From contig NZ_CP133261.1 in the NCBI RefSeq assembly GCF_030931715.1, positions 2,520,643 through 2,584,642 of the forward strand: 64,000 nt of DNA. Direction: 5' to 3'. Below, piece after piece: positions 26,419 to 34,900 of this stretch. Under the pieces are notes generated by a model. The model was given only the letters and a program-made list of their open reading frames with translations, ran no database searches and had not been told where the DNA came from. A program made the translations under genes and the position numbers. The stretch's first letter is position 1, and every line of letters starts with the position of its first letter. This stretch comes from Tissierella sp. MB52-C2 (GTDB taxonomy: Bacteria; Bacillota; Clostridia; Tissierellales; Tissierellaceae).

Positions 26419-28203
26419 CTATTTAGCTGCGTTTTGTCCAGCAATTCTACCGAATACTGTAATATCAGCAAGGGCATTACTACCTAATCTATTAGCACCT
26501 TGAATTCCTCCTGTTACTTCACCTGCTGCATATAATCCCTCTATTACATTTCCTTCTGTATCTAATACTTGAGCATTTGTATTAATTTTTATACCACCCA
26601 TTGTATGGTGAACTGCCGGAGTAGCTTTTAAAATATAAAATGGACCAACTTCTACAGTTGAAGGTAAACTTCTTTTGTTGAATTCTGGGTCTTTTCCATC
26701 TGCCACATATCCATTGTATTTATCAACAGTTTTCTGTAATTCTGCTGCATTAATTCCGAAGAAATCAGCAGCTTCTTTTATAGTATCAGCTTTTACTAAT
26801 AAATCATTTTTATATAAGTAATCAAGTTCTGGTCCATGATTTTCTTGTAATTTACTTGCTTCAAATCCTTTTTGATCAAGTAGCTCATAGCACACATGAC
26901 CAGTTTGATCCTTAATAGCCATAGACATTACATCACGTCTACCTAATTCTTCTACAAAACGCTTTCCTTCTTTATTTACAATAACCGTATGACCATATAA
27001 TCTTGCATCATCATAGTAAAGTAATGTTCCAGTTAGTGGGTCACATATTGGATATGTTTGAATACGTTCCATGCCTACTAAAGATGCTCCTATTTTTTCA
27101 GCCATTGTAATACCATCACCTGTACTACCAGTTGAGTTAGTTGATAAGATTGTTTCATCTATATCAGGGTTATATTTAACTCTCATCTCTACATTAGAGC
27201 CAAATCCTCCTGATGCTATGATTACTGCTTTGTTAGTATTAAAAGTATAATTTTTATTTTCCCCTTCTGCTTCTACTCCTATAACTTTTCCATTCTCATC
27301 TGTAATTAAAGCTGTTGCTTTAGTATTTAAAAGAACAGGGATATTCATTTCTTCAGCCTTTGCAAGTTGCTTAGATATGATTTCTCTTCCGCTAGCTCCT
27401 GCTGGAACTAAACTTCTCTTAACTGAATGTCCACCAAAAAACATTAACTCATCTTCCCATACTACCCCTACTTCATCTCTTAGCCACTCAGCACCTGCAA
27501 GAGCATTTTCTGCTAAAACCCTAACTAACTCTTCATTTGCCTCATTATCTCCACCTTTTAAGGTGTCTTCTACATGAAGCTCTATACTGTCTTCAATACC
27601 TTCCTCCTTCTGTAACCAATTGTTTGGTGCAGCATATTCAGCACCTGAAATCAAGGTATTTCCACCAGCCATAGGCATTTTTTCTAAAACGATTACATCT
27701 GCACCAGCTGATTTAGCCTCAATAGCTGCAGAAAGGCCTGCTCCCCCAGCACCAATTATTACTATGTCATGAGTTTCCGTAACTTCTTCCTTTACTCCAC
27801 TTGAAGATGTAATATCAGTTTTCTTCAACATTTCTGGAGTTCCTCCTGCTGCAGTTAATGCGGCATTTACCGCTTCTATGAATCCGTTAGATGTAAAAGT
27901 ACATCCTGAAACTCCATCTACTTCAAGACTATTTTGAGATATAATACTTTCTGTTAAAGTTTCCATTGCAGTATCGAATCCTGGTGTTTCATTATGATTC
28001 AATACCTTTATATCAGTGATAGTATCATCTGAAATTGTTACTTCAACTTTTATCTCGCCGCCTTTACCAGTACCAACTCCTTCATACACACCATCTTTTA
28101 TAGCTGCTGTAGATTCATTGATACCTACGTTTTCTGCCTTATTACAACCTACTAAACCTACTGCCATAGTTATTACTAGAAAAAATGCTAAAAACTTTTT
28201 CAA
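26419..28203 (-). CDS. Exported flavocytochrome c / fumarate reductase-like lipoprotein (FMN-binding plus FAD domains)
   Basis: 594 aa. A signal peptide ends in the lipobox GLVGC (Cys20). Residues about 35-118 form an FMN-binding domain with SGCTFTS, resembling the covalent flavinylation site. A Rossmann GAGGAGLSAA begins the FAD-binding domain near residue 147, and HHTMGGIKIN plus GANRLGSNALA complete the fumarate-reductase-type active-site region. No heme motifs are present. It probably reduces a small unsaturated acid such as fumarate, urocanate or an acrylate, outside the membrane. TTG start after AGGAGGGACAAAAT. Confidence 0.85.
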   Translation of the reverse strand: MKKFLAFFLVITMAVGLVGCNKAENVGINESTAAIKDGVYEGVGTGKGGEIKVEVTISDDTITDIKVLNHNETPGFDTAMETLTESIISQNSLEVDGVSGCTFTSNGFIEAVNAALTAAGGTPEMLKKTDITSSSGVKEEVTETHDIVIIGAGGAGLSAAIEAKSAGADVIVLEKMPMAGGNTLISGAEYAAPNNWLQKEEGIEDSIELHVEDTLKGGDNEANEELVRVLAENALAGAEWLRDEVGVVWEDELMFFGGHSVKRSLVPAGASGREIISKQLAKAEEMNIPVLLNTKATALITDENGKVIGVEAEGENKNYTFNTNKAVIIASGGFGSNVEMRVKYNPDIDETILSTNSTGSTGDGITMAEKIGASLVGMERIQTYPICDPLTGTLLYYDDARLYGHTVIVNKEGKRFVEELGRRDVMSMAIKDQTGHVCYELLDQKGFEASKLQENHGPELDYLYKNDLLVKADTIKEAADFFGINAAELQKTVDKYNGYVADGKDPEFNKRSLPSTVEVGPFYILKATPAVHHTMGGIKINTNAQVLDTEGNVIEGLYAAGEVTGGIQGANRLGSNALADITVFGRIAGQNAAK

Positions 28204-28385
28204 ATTTTGTCCCTCCTATTTTTGTTAATTTATCGCTTATATCGTTATTAGTTTAACATAGCTTTTCATTTTAGTATTTACACTCATATGTCTATTTTTG
28301 TACTTTAAAATCCAGTATTTAAAAATACAACAAAATCCTATATAATAATAATTGAGCTTAAAAGTTAAAATTCAGGTGAACAACT
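28204..28385. promoter_or_regulatory. Divergent regulatory region with a small palindrome
   Basis: The interval between the divergent reductase and sensor kinase genes. It contains a TATAAT at 28,341-28,346, suitable as a -10 for the kinase, and an inverted repeat GTATTTAAAAATAC at 28,315-28,328 where a response regulator could bind. No good -35 hexamer is visible, as expected of an activated promoter. The assignment is inference only. Confidence 0.35.
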
Positions 28386-30110
28386 ATGTCTTTACGTCTA
28401 AAAATTATCATAATTTTTGTTTTATGTATAATACTTACTCTTTCTCCTCTATTGTTTGTATTGGAAACAAAGGTAAAATCTTCAAATATGGAGCAGTTGG
28501 AATATCAAACTTTACAACTCATTGATTCAAAATCAAATGAGATTGGGTCTTGGTTAAATCAACGAATAAGTGAAATAAGAATTATTCATGAATATGCTTC
28601 AACTAAAGAGTTTGACCTAATAGCCTTAAAACCATATTTAACTCGCTTAAATAAAGTATTAAGTAAGCAATATGGAAATTTAAATGAAACCTTTGCAATA
28701 GGGACTAGTGATGGATATGGATGGATCAATGATAATATCACTATTGATGTCTATAGTCGAGAGTATTTCAATAAGGTAATGTCATCAGATATTGAGTATA
28801 TTATATCTGAGCCAATCATCTCCAAATCTGATAAGACTCCTATTTTTATTATTTGCTATCCAGTTGTAAATGATAAAAATGAAAAAATAGGGTTTATTAA
28901 TGGTGCCATTAATTTGGAGAAAATCTCCGAAATAGCAAGCGGCATTGATGTATACAATGGATTTTCTTGGATTATGAATAAGGATATGGACATATACTCT
29001 ACTTCAAAAGATAATTTGGCAAGTAATTATATTTCCATAGAAGGACTAGATAAAATAATTGAGGAATCTAAGGAAATAGATTTAGGAACTATTAGCTTAA
29101 AAAATATCTCTGACAAAGATTCGACTTTATTTTTTTCCTCTATCCCCTATACAGAAGACTGGATCTTATGTACCCTAATTGAAAATAGTTATATTCATTC
29201 CCAAACTAATAATATCATCAACTTAGTTGTTATCCTAGGAATAATTTTATTATTGTTTGCTATTTTACTTGCAATTATTGTCTCTGGAACTATTGTAAAA
29301 CCAATACATAAGTTAAAAAATCATATGATAGAAGTGTCTAATGGGAATTTGGATTCCTATTATGAAACTAAAAATAATGATGAAATATCTATATTAGGTA
29401 AAGTGTTTAATCAAATGCTTAGGGATATTAAGAAATTAATAAATGAAGTATATCAGGCACAAACTCAAAAAAGAAACGCTGAATTGAGAGTATTGCAATC
29501 ACAAATAAACCCTCACTTTTTATATAATACACTAGATACAATTCAATGGAAGGCTTTGGAGTATAATGCCTTTGACCTTGCAGATATGATTAACTCATTG
29601 TCTATATTCTTTAGGATATCATTAAGCGATGGAAAAGAATTTATTACAATTGATGAGGAAATAAAGCATGTACGCAACTATCTGAAAATCCAAGAAACAC
29701 GTTATAAAGATAAGATTAGTTATAATATTGATTTAGATGAATTAATTTCACAATATCTAGTCCCTAAGATGATAATACAACCTCTAGTTGAGAACTCTAT
29801 TTACCATGGACTAAAACTAAAAAAACAGAAGGGTTTTATTAATATAAATATATTATCTGAAGATGATTGTATACTTATTGAAGTTATAGATAACGGCTTG
29901 GGGATGAATTATGAAAAGCTTTCTATAATTAGAAAAAATCTCTATCAGTCTATTGAATCAGAGCACTATGGATTGTATAATATCAACGAACGTTTAAAGC
30001 TTACTTTTAAGGATAAATATAGTATTAGTATTGACAGCAAATTTGAAGAAGGAACTAAGGTATCATTAAAAATACCAAAGATAAGTGAGGGATCTCAATG
30101 TTCAGAGTAG
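28386..30110 (+). CDS. YesM-type sensor histidine kinase
   Basis: 574 aa. TM1 at about 7-27, an extracytoplasmic double-Cache-like region at about 30-275 (DGYGWINDNITIDVYSREYF), TM2 at about 278-300, HAMP at about 302-355, then the LytS/YesM-type phosphoacceptor segment SQINPHFLYNTLD near residue 378. The ATPase boxes VENSIYHGL and IDNGLGM follow. It is transcribed divergently from the reductase and overlaps the response regulator by 13 bp. It presumably senses an extracellular carboxylate and controls its reductase. Confidence 0.9.
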   Translation: MSLRLKIIIIFVLCIILTLSPLLFVLETKVKSSNMEQLEYQTLQLIDSKSNEIGSWLNQRISEIRIIHEYASTKEFDLIALKPYLTRLNKVLSKQYGNLNETFAIGTSDGYGWINDNITIDVYSREYFNKVMSSDIEYIISEPIISKSDKTPIFIICYPVVNDKNEKIGFINGAINLEKISEIASGIDVYNGFSWIMNKDMDIYSTSKDNLASNYISIEGLDKIIEESKEIDLGTISLKNISDKDSTLFFSSIPYTEDWILCTLIENSYIHSQTNNIINLVVILGIILLLFAILLAIIVSGTIVKPIHKLKNHMIEVSNGNLDSYYETKNNDEISILGKVFNQMLRDIKKLINEVYQAQTQKRNAELRVLQSQINPHFLYNTLDTIQWKALEYNAFDLADMINSLSIFFRISLSDGKEFITIDEEIKHVRNYLKIQETRYKDKISYNIDLDELISQYLVPKMIIQPLVENSIYHGLKLKKQKGFININILSEDDCILIEVIDNGLGMNYEKLSIIRKNLYQSIESEHYGLYNINERLKLTFKDKYSISIDSKFEEGTKVSLKIPKISEGSQCSE

Positions 30111-30862
30111 TAATCGCTGATGATGAAGAAATAATACGTAATGGTTTGAAAAATTTAATAGAATCCTATGATTTAAATTTATCTGTTGTAGGAACAGCAC
30201 AAGATGGTGAAGAAGCTCTGAATTTAATTCATATGTATCAACCTGAAATTATTTTAATGGATATTAATATGCCTTTTATAAATGGTCTTGAAGTAATAGA
30301 AAAAATTAAAGAACTGGATTCTAATTCTAAAATAATAATTATATCAGGATACGATCAATTTGAATATGCACAAAAAGCTTTAGAACTTGGAGTATTTAGT
30401 TATTTACTAAAACCTATACAGTATAGGGATTTTAAAAATATAATTATTAAAGCCATGGACTCCTACTGCGAAAGAATGTGGGAAATAAATAGATTAAAGG
30501 AAATAGATATGGACAATACAAACTATAAATGTGTTGGAAATCAAGCCATTAACTATATAAAAGAAAATTTTACTCAAAACAATCTAACATTAAATCTTAT
30601 AGCTGAAAATTTACATATAAGTCAGTCATATCTCACTAGAATAATCAAACAAAAAACAGGAGTTAGTTTTACTGATTATCTTAATAAACTAAGAATCAAT
30701 ATGGCAATAAAACTTCTATTAGATAAGGATAAGGACTATACCATAAATGATATTGCAAATATGGTAGGATACAGCAGCCAGCATTATTTTAGCAGAGCCT
30801 TTAAAAATTATATGGGACTCTCACCTAATCAATATAAAAATAAAAATTCTGTGAATCATTAA
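30098..30862 (+). CDS. YesN-type response regulator with AraC DNA-binding domain
   Basis: 254 aa. The receiver domain has acidic D8/D9, the phosphoacceptor Asp55 (LMDINMP) and the conserved Lys in LLKPI near residue 105. Residues about 145-250 are an AraC-type double helix-turn-helix (LIAENLHISQSYLTRIIKQ and the typical GYSSQHYFSRAFK..MGLSP end). It is translationally coupled to the kinase gene (GAGG about 8 bp before the ATG). Likely an activator of the divergent reductase gene. Confidence 0.92.
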   Translation: MFRVVIADDEEIIRNGLKNLIESYDLNLSVVGTAQDGEEALNLIHMYQPEIILMDINMPFINGLEVIEKIKELDSNSKIIIISGYDQFEYAQKALELGVFSYLLKPIQYRDFKNIIIKAMDSYCERMWEINRLKEIDMDNTNYKCVGNQAINYIKENFTQNNLTLNLIAENLHISQSYLTRIIKQKTGVSFTDYLNKLRINMAIKLLLDKDKDYTINDIANMVGYSSQHYFSRAFKNYMGLSPNQYKNKNSVNH

Positions 30863-30961
30863 ATTTTGGAATTAATTCAACTGTAATTATTCCTTCAGAA
30901 CAGCTGAGTTATTTCCTAATTTCATCATATACCTTGTTTCTTAATATTATAATGAAGTCTT

Positions 30962-31501
30962 CTAAGCCTCTTTAAATCTTGTGGTTGTAATTTTGCCGTC
31001 TACTTTACTTATAGTTTTAACTTTTAAGGTTGGATTTACCACATTAAATTCTGCTATAATATCTTCAAATATTTTAAACTCTTTCCTTTTGATAATTACT
31101 TCCATTTGATATCTCTTTTCCTCATTATTACCTCCAACAAGAAAAGTATTAACTGTATATCCTGTTTCTCTAAGTCTATTTGCTATTTCCATAACTTTAT
31201 TTTTGTTATTCAAAAATAAATCTACTTCTAAAATACCAAGGGCTAGCCTATCTTCAATCTTACCGCCTATAAAAACTCCAGCTGTTCTTCCTAAAGCATA
31301 TGATATTGTAAATTGAATCCCATCAGAACTAGTTACCTTACTAACAATAGTTGCAAAGATCATAGCATCCGCAAAAACTAGTAAATAAACTGGATTCATA
31401 ATTTTTTTTGACATCAATATTGTTTTTAGCGTTGCTAAAACATTTGTAAAAGCGGTTACCAAAAACAAACCCACAAGTGCAAACATAACATTTATTGTCA
31501 T
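30962..31501 (-). CDS. UPF0316-like / DUF5698-type membrane protein
   Basis: 179 aa. The N-terminal half has three hydrophobic segments (FALVGLFLVTAFTNVL, PVYLLVFADAMIFATIVS, SYALGRTAGVFIGG). The C-terminal half is a small soluble alpha/beta domain of the DUF2179 type (VMEIANRLRETGYTVNTFLVGG, YQMEVIIKRKE). This matches the UPF0316 family of inner-membrane proteins, role unknown. Start after AAAAAGGAGGTGTTTAA. A perfect inverted repeat lies 36-62 bp upstream. Confidence 0.8.
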   Translation of the reverse strand: MTINVMFALVGLFLVTAFTNVLATLKTILMSKKIMNPVYLLVFADAMIFATIVSKVTSSDGIQFTISYALGRTAGVFIGGKIEDRLALGILEVDLFLNNKNKVMEIANRLRETGYTVNTFLVGGNNEEKRYQMEVIIKRKEFKIFEDIIAEFNVVNPTLKVKTISKVDGKITTTRFKEA

Positions 31502-31536
31502 TTAAACACCTCCTTTTTAAATTTTATATCACAAAA

Positions 31537-31563
31537 AACTAATATACAAATCGTATATTAGTT
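31537..31563. promoter_or_regulatory. Perfect 11-bp inverted repeat upstream of the UPF0316-like gene
   Basis: Arms AACTAATATAC / GTATATTAGTT around AAATC. It has no T-run on the minus strand, so it is not an obvious terminator. Its place just before a start codon suggests an operator. The remaining interval 31,564-31,889 is AT-rich, and I see no gene in it. Confidence 0.45.
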
Positions 31564-31889
31564 AGTAATTAATTAGTCGTATTCATTTAAATAATCCATA
31601 GGGAAAATTCAAGATTAAATAAATATAATCCCCTTTCAGGGCATATAGGCATAAAGTAAATGGTTATATCTAAACCACCATCATAACTTTAAAATAAGGA
31701 TAAGATTATTATAAAAATTATTTTAAATACTTTAACTACATTCTAACAATTAATCTAACTTCATCATTATACTACATCTCCTGATTATTTGCAAATCTAG
31801 ACCTATTTCTTATGCTTTATTATTTCAAATCAAATACATCTTCTGTAAAATTACTATATTATTTACAGAAAAATTTTAATAAAAAACTA

Positions 31890-31918
31890 TTGACATTACC
31901 AGATTAAAGTATTATGAT
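31890..31918 (+). promoter_or_regulatory. Promoter of the first T-box leader
   Basis: TTGACA at 31,890-31,895 and TATGAT at 31,913-31,918, 17 bp apart: a strong vegetative sigma-A type promoter just ahead of T-box 1. Confidence 0.85.
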
Positions 31919-31930
31919 ATTTTTTAATAT

Positions 31931-32211
31931 TAAAAATGCTTTGATGGAGAGAAAGATATCCTAACTTAATTACAGAGAGTTGGAAAAGGTGAGAGCCAAC
32001 ATTAAGAAGATATGTAATATTCACTCCTAAGCAGATTCGTTAAACGAAGCTTTCAAGTAGACGAATCCGAAGGCCCATCGTTATAGGGGATAGGACTGTT
32101 AGGTCTGATTGAGTGATGACTTTGTCATAATTAGGGTGGTACCGCGGATATAATCTTTCGTCTCTATAAGTATAGCTAAAGCTATATTTATAGAGATGAA
32201 AGATTTTTTTT
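31931..32211 (+). promoter_or_regulatory. T-box riboswitch 1 (putative TTC, Phe specifier)
   Basis: Stem I is visible with base GGAG (31,946) / CTCC (32,024), a middle stem CTTAAT/ATTAAG and an apical stem GTTGG/CCAAC. The T-box core AGGGTGGTACCGCGG lies at 32,133-32,147, and a terminator AATCTTTC..CTCTATA with T8 ends at 32,211. The triplet next to the conserved A before CTCC is TTC (32,020-32,022), which would match tRNA-Phe. Uncharged tRNA would promote antitermination into the binding-protein gene. The frame of the specifier is inferred; ATT or TCA are other readings. Confidence 0.85.
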
Positions 32212-32213
32212 AT

Positions 32214-32331
32214 GACCTAACTTAGCGAACGAAGTGAGCTTTAGTAGGTCAAACGCAATAAGCACCAAATCTATATGAGCGTAGCGAGTGAATAGATTTG
32301 AGTTGCGAAACTGAGTGAGGTTACTTAACCA
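32214..32331. repeat. Hairpin-rich repeat of the AGCGAANGAAGTGAGC kind
   Basis: Inserted between the T-box 1 terminator and the first binding-protein gene, and absent from the second copy. The first hairpin, GACCTAACTTAGC...GCTTTAGTAGGTC, is at 32,214-32,250 and the second, AAATCTAT...ATAGATTT, at 32,267-32,299. Their loops carry AGCGAACGAAGTGAGC and GCGTAGCGAGTG; a third related GCGAAACTGAGTGAGG follows. It resembles small palindromic repeats scattered in clostridial genomes. Confidence 0.65.
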
Positions 32332-32384
32332 AATTTAAATTGTCAGTTCTCAATCGCCAATTCAAATTATAGGAGGATAAGGAA

Positions 32385-33377
32385 ATGAAGAAATTAAAAA
32401 TCAGCAAATTATTATCTTTAACAGTAGCAAGTATTATGATTTTATCAGGCTGTAATGCAAATGTGAGTAAACCGAGTAATACATCTAATGAAAAAGTATA
32501 TAAAATTGGGATTAGTCAATTAGCAGATCATCCAGCGTTAGATGATGCCAGGAAAGGCTTTGAAGATGGATTAAAAGAATTTAATGTGAATGCAGAAATA
32601 GACTACCAAAATGCACAGGGGGATATTCCAACTACTGTTAGTATATCTCAAAAATTCGTAAAAGATAAAGTAGATTTAATATACGCTATAGCAACGCCAG
32701 CGGCTCAATCTGCCAGGCAATCTACTTCAGAGATTCCTATATTATTTAGTGCAGTAACAGACCCTGTAAAAGCAGAAATAGTTGTAGATTGGAAAGATGT
32801 TGGCAGTAATGTAACTGGAACATCAGATATGGCACCTACAGCTTCTCAGTTAAAGATGTTTAAGGAAATCAACCCTAATATAAAAACTATAGGTATACTT
32901 TATAATACGTCTGAAGCAAACTCAGAAGTCCAAATAGAAGAAGTGAAAAAACTAGCACCAGCTGAAAGTTTAGAAATAGTTACAGTTGGAGTAAGTAATG
33001 TAAATGAACTTCCTCAAGCAATAGATTCCCTATTAAATAAAGTCGATGCCGTTTATGCTCTAAGTGATAATCTAATAGCCTCTTCTGTTGAGTTGGTATC
33101 AAAGAAACTTATAGATAAAAAAATCATATCTATCTGTGCAGAGGAAACACAGGTAAAAGGTGGATTATTAGTAACAAATGGACTTAGCTATTATGAACTA
33201 GGTAAACAAACAGCTAAGATGGCTAAAGAAATACTTGTAGACAAAAAAGATATTTCTACTATACCAGTTGGTGTAGCAGAAAAAACCGTAACAACTGTAA
33301 ATATAAACACCTTAGAAGCATTAGGATTGGATTCGACTCTTCCACTATTTAAGGATGCTGTAAATATAGGAGAATGA
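32385..33377 (+). CDS. TrpX-type ABC transporter substrate-binding lipoprotein 1
   Basis: 330 aa. Signal peptide with lipobox ILSGC (Cys23), then a type-I periplasmic-binding fold of the ABC_sub_bind family (KIGISQLADHPALDDARKGF, VDLIYAIATPAAQSA, KTIGILYNTSEANS, SYYELGKQTAKMA). This family supplies amino acids, notably tryptophan in TrpXYZ systems. Its T-box specifier (TTC) suggests phenylalanine or a related aromatic. Anchored on the outer face of the membrane. The first ~110 residues are identical to the second copy, and the remainder diverges. Confidence 0.88.
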   Translation: MKKLKISKLLSLTVASIMILSGCNANVSKPSNTSNEKVYKIGISQLADHPALDDARKGFEDGLKEFNVNAEIDYQNAQGDIPTTVSISQKFVKDKVDLIYAIATPAAQSARQSTSEIPILFSAVTDPVKAEIVVDWKDVGSNVTGTSDMAPTASQLKMFKEINPNIKTIGILYNTSEANSEVQIEEVKKLAPAESLEIVTVGVSNVNELPQAIDSLLNKVDAVYALSDNLIASSVELVSKKLIDKKIISICAEETQVKGGLLVTNGLSYYELGKQTAKMAKEILVDKKDISTIPVGVAEKTVTTVNINTLEALGLDSTLPLFKDAVNIGE

Positions 33378-33499
33378 TCTCTCTTCTTTCCTATTCGTTA
33401 TAAAAATTAAATATTTTTGGCTATACTTAAAACCACTGGCCTCTATTAGACCTTATATCACTCCATCAAGAATTTTAAAAATATTTTTTCAAAAAAGTA

Positions 33500-33528
33500 T
33501 TGACATTATGAGATTAAAGTATTATTAT
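33500..33528 (+). promoter_or_regulatory. Promoter of the second T-box leader
   Basis: TTGACA at 33,500-33,505 and TATTAT at 33,523-33,528, 17 bp apart, nearly the same as the promoter of the first leader. It shows that the second binding-protein gene has its own transcription start. Confidence 0.85.
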
Positions 33529-33540
33529 TTTATCTAATAT

Positions 33541-33822
33541 TAAAAATGCTCTGATGGAGAGAAAGATATCATTGATTATTCAAAGAGAGTTGGGAAGGGT
33601 GAAAACCAACAATAACAAGATATGTAATATACACTCCTAAGCAGATTCACTAAAAGAAACTTTCAAGTAGGTGAATCCGAAAGCCCATCGTTATAAGGGA
33701 TAGGACTGTTAGGTCTGATTGAGTGATGACTTTGTCATAATTAGGGTGGTACCGCGGATATAATCTTTCGTCTCTATAAGTATAGCTAAAAGCTGTATTT
33801 ATGGAGATTGAAAGATTTTTTT
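33541..33822 (+). promoter_or_regulatory. T-box riboswitch 2 (putative TAC, Tyr specifier)
   Basis: Same architecture as T-box 1: stem I base GGAG/CTCC (33,556 and 33,634), apical GTTGG/CCAAC, T-box core AGGGTGGTACCGCGG at 33,743-33,757, and a terminator with T8 ending at 33,822. At the specifier position it has TAC (33,630-33,632) where T-box 1 has TTC; the bases on each side are identical. It would respond to uncharged tRNA-Tyr. It controls the second binding protein and the downstream permease and ATPase. Confidence 0.85.
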
Positions 33823-33902
33823 ATTGCCTTAATTACACCATGGATTCAATCTAAGCTAATATCCTATATTTTTTATTAATTAAATTATAGGAGGATAAGA
33901 AA

Positions 33903-34892
33903 ATGAAGAAATTAAAAATCAGCAAATTATTATCTTTAACAGTAGCAAGTATTATGATTTTATCAGGTTGTAATGCAAATGTAAGTAAACCAAGTAATAC
34001 ATCTAATGAAAAAGTATATAAAATTGGAATTAGTCAATTAGCAGATCATCCAGCGTTAGATGACGCTAGGAAAGGCTTTGAAGATGGATTAAAAGAATTT
34101 AATGTGAATGCAGAAATAGACTACCAAAATGCACAGGGGGATATTCCAACTACTGTTAGTATATCTCAAAAATTCGTAAAAGATAAAGTAGATTTAATAT
34201 ACGCTATAGCAACGCCAGCAGCTCAGTCTGCTAAACAAGCTACTTCAGAGATTCCTATATTATTTAGTGCAGTAACAGATCCTGTAATTGCTGAATTAGT
34301 AGATTCCATAGAAAAACCAGGTGGGAATATAACAGGAACATCAGATGCTAGTCCAATGGATAGACAGCTGCAACTATTTAAAGATTTAAATAGCAATATC
34401 AAAAAAATTGGAATTATCTTTAGCACTAGTGAACCTAATTCACAAATTCAAGTTGAAATGGCAAAAGAATTAGCACCTTCCATAGGTCTTGAAATAGTAG
34501 AGGTTGGAATATCAAACATATCTGATATACCTCAAGCTGTAGATTCTATAGTTAAAAAAGTAGATGGGATATATACAATAACAGATAATATGGTGGCATC
34601 TGCAATTAATATAGTTTCTGAAAAAGCTATCTCTAATAAATTAATTACTGTGGCTGCTGAAGATTCTCATGTAAATGGAGGCATTCTCATTACTGATGGA
34701 ATTAGCTACTATGAACTAGGTAAACAAACTGCAAAGATGGCTAAAGAAATTTTAGTTGATGGAAAAACTCCTTCTGATATTCCATCACAGACTGCAACTA
34801 ATACCAAAAAAGTCTTTAATAAAGAAACATTAAAGTCCTTAGGACTGGATGAAAATAATAATGTATTCAATGATGCAATAAAAAATGATTAA
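33903..34892 (+). CDS. TrpX-type ABC transporter substrate-binding lipoprotein 2
   Basis: 329 aa, a paralogue of the gene at 32385-33377. The signal peptide, lipobox Cys23 and first ~110 residues are identical; after PAAQSA the proteins differ markedly until the shared SYYELGKQTAKMAKEILVD near residue 280. The ligand-contacting second half is therefore different, consistent with a different amino acid. The Tyr-type specifier in its leader suggests tyrosine. It is followed directly by the permease gene. Confidence 0.88.
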   Translation: MKKLKISKLLSLTVASIMILSGCNANVSKPSNTSNEKVYKIGISQLADHPALDDARKGFEDGLKEFNVNAEIDYQNAQGDIPTTVSISQKFVKDKVDLIYAIATPAAQSAKQATSEIPILFSAVTDPVIAELVDSIEKPGGNITGTSDASPMDRQLQLFKDLNSNIKKIGIIFSTSEPNSQIQVEMAKELAPSIGLEIVEVGISNISDIPQAVDSIVKKVDGIYTITDNMVASAINIVSEKAISNKLITVAAEDSHVNGGILITDGISYYELGKQTAKMAKEILVDGKTPSDIPSQTATNTKKVFNKETLKSLGLDENNNVFNDAIKND

Positions 34893-34900
34893 ATAATGAG

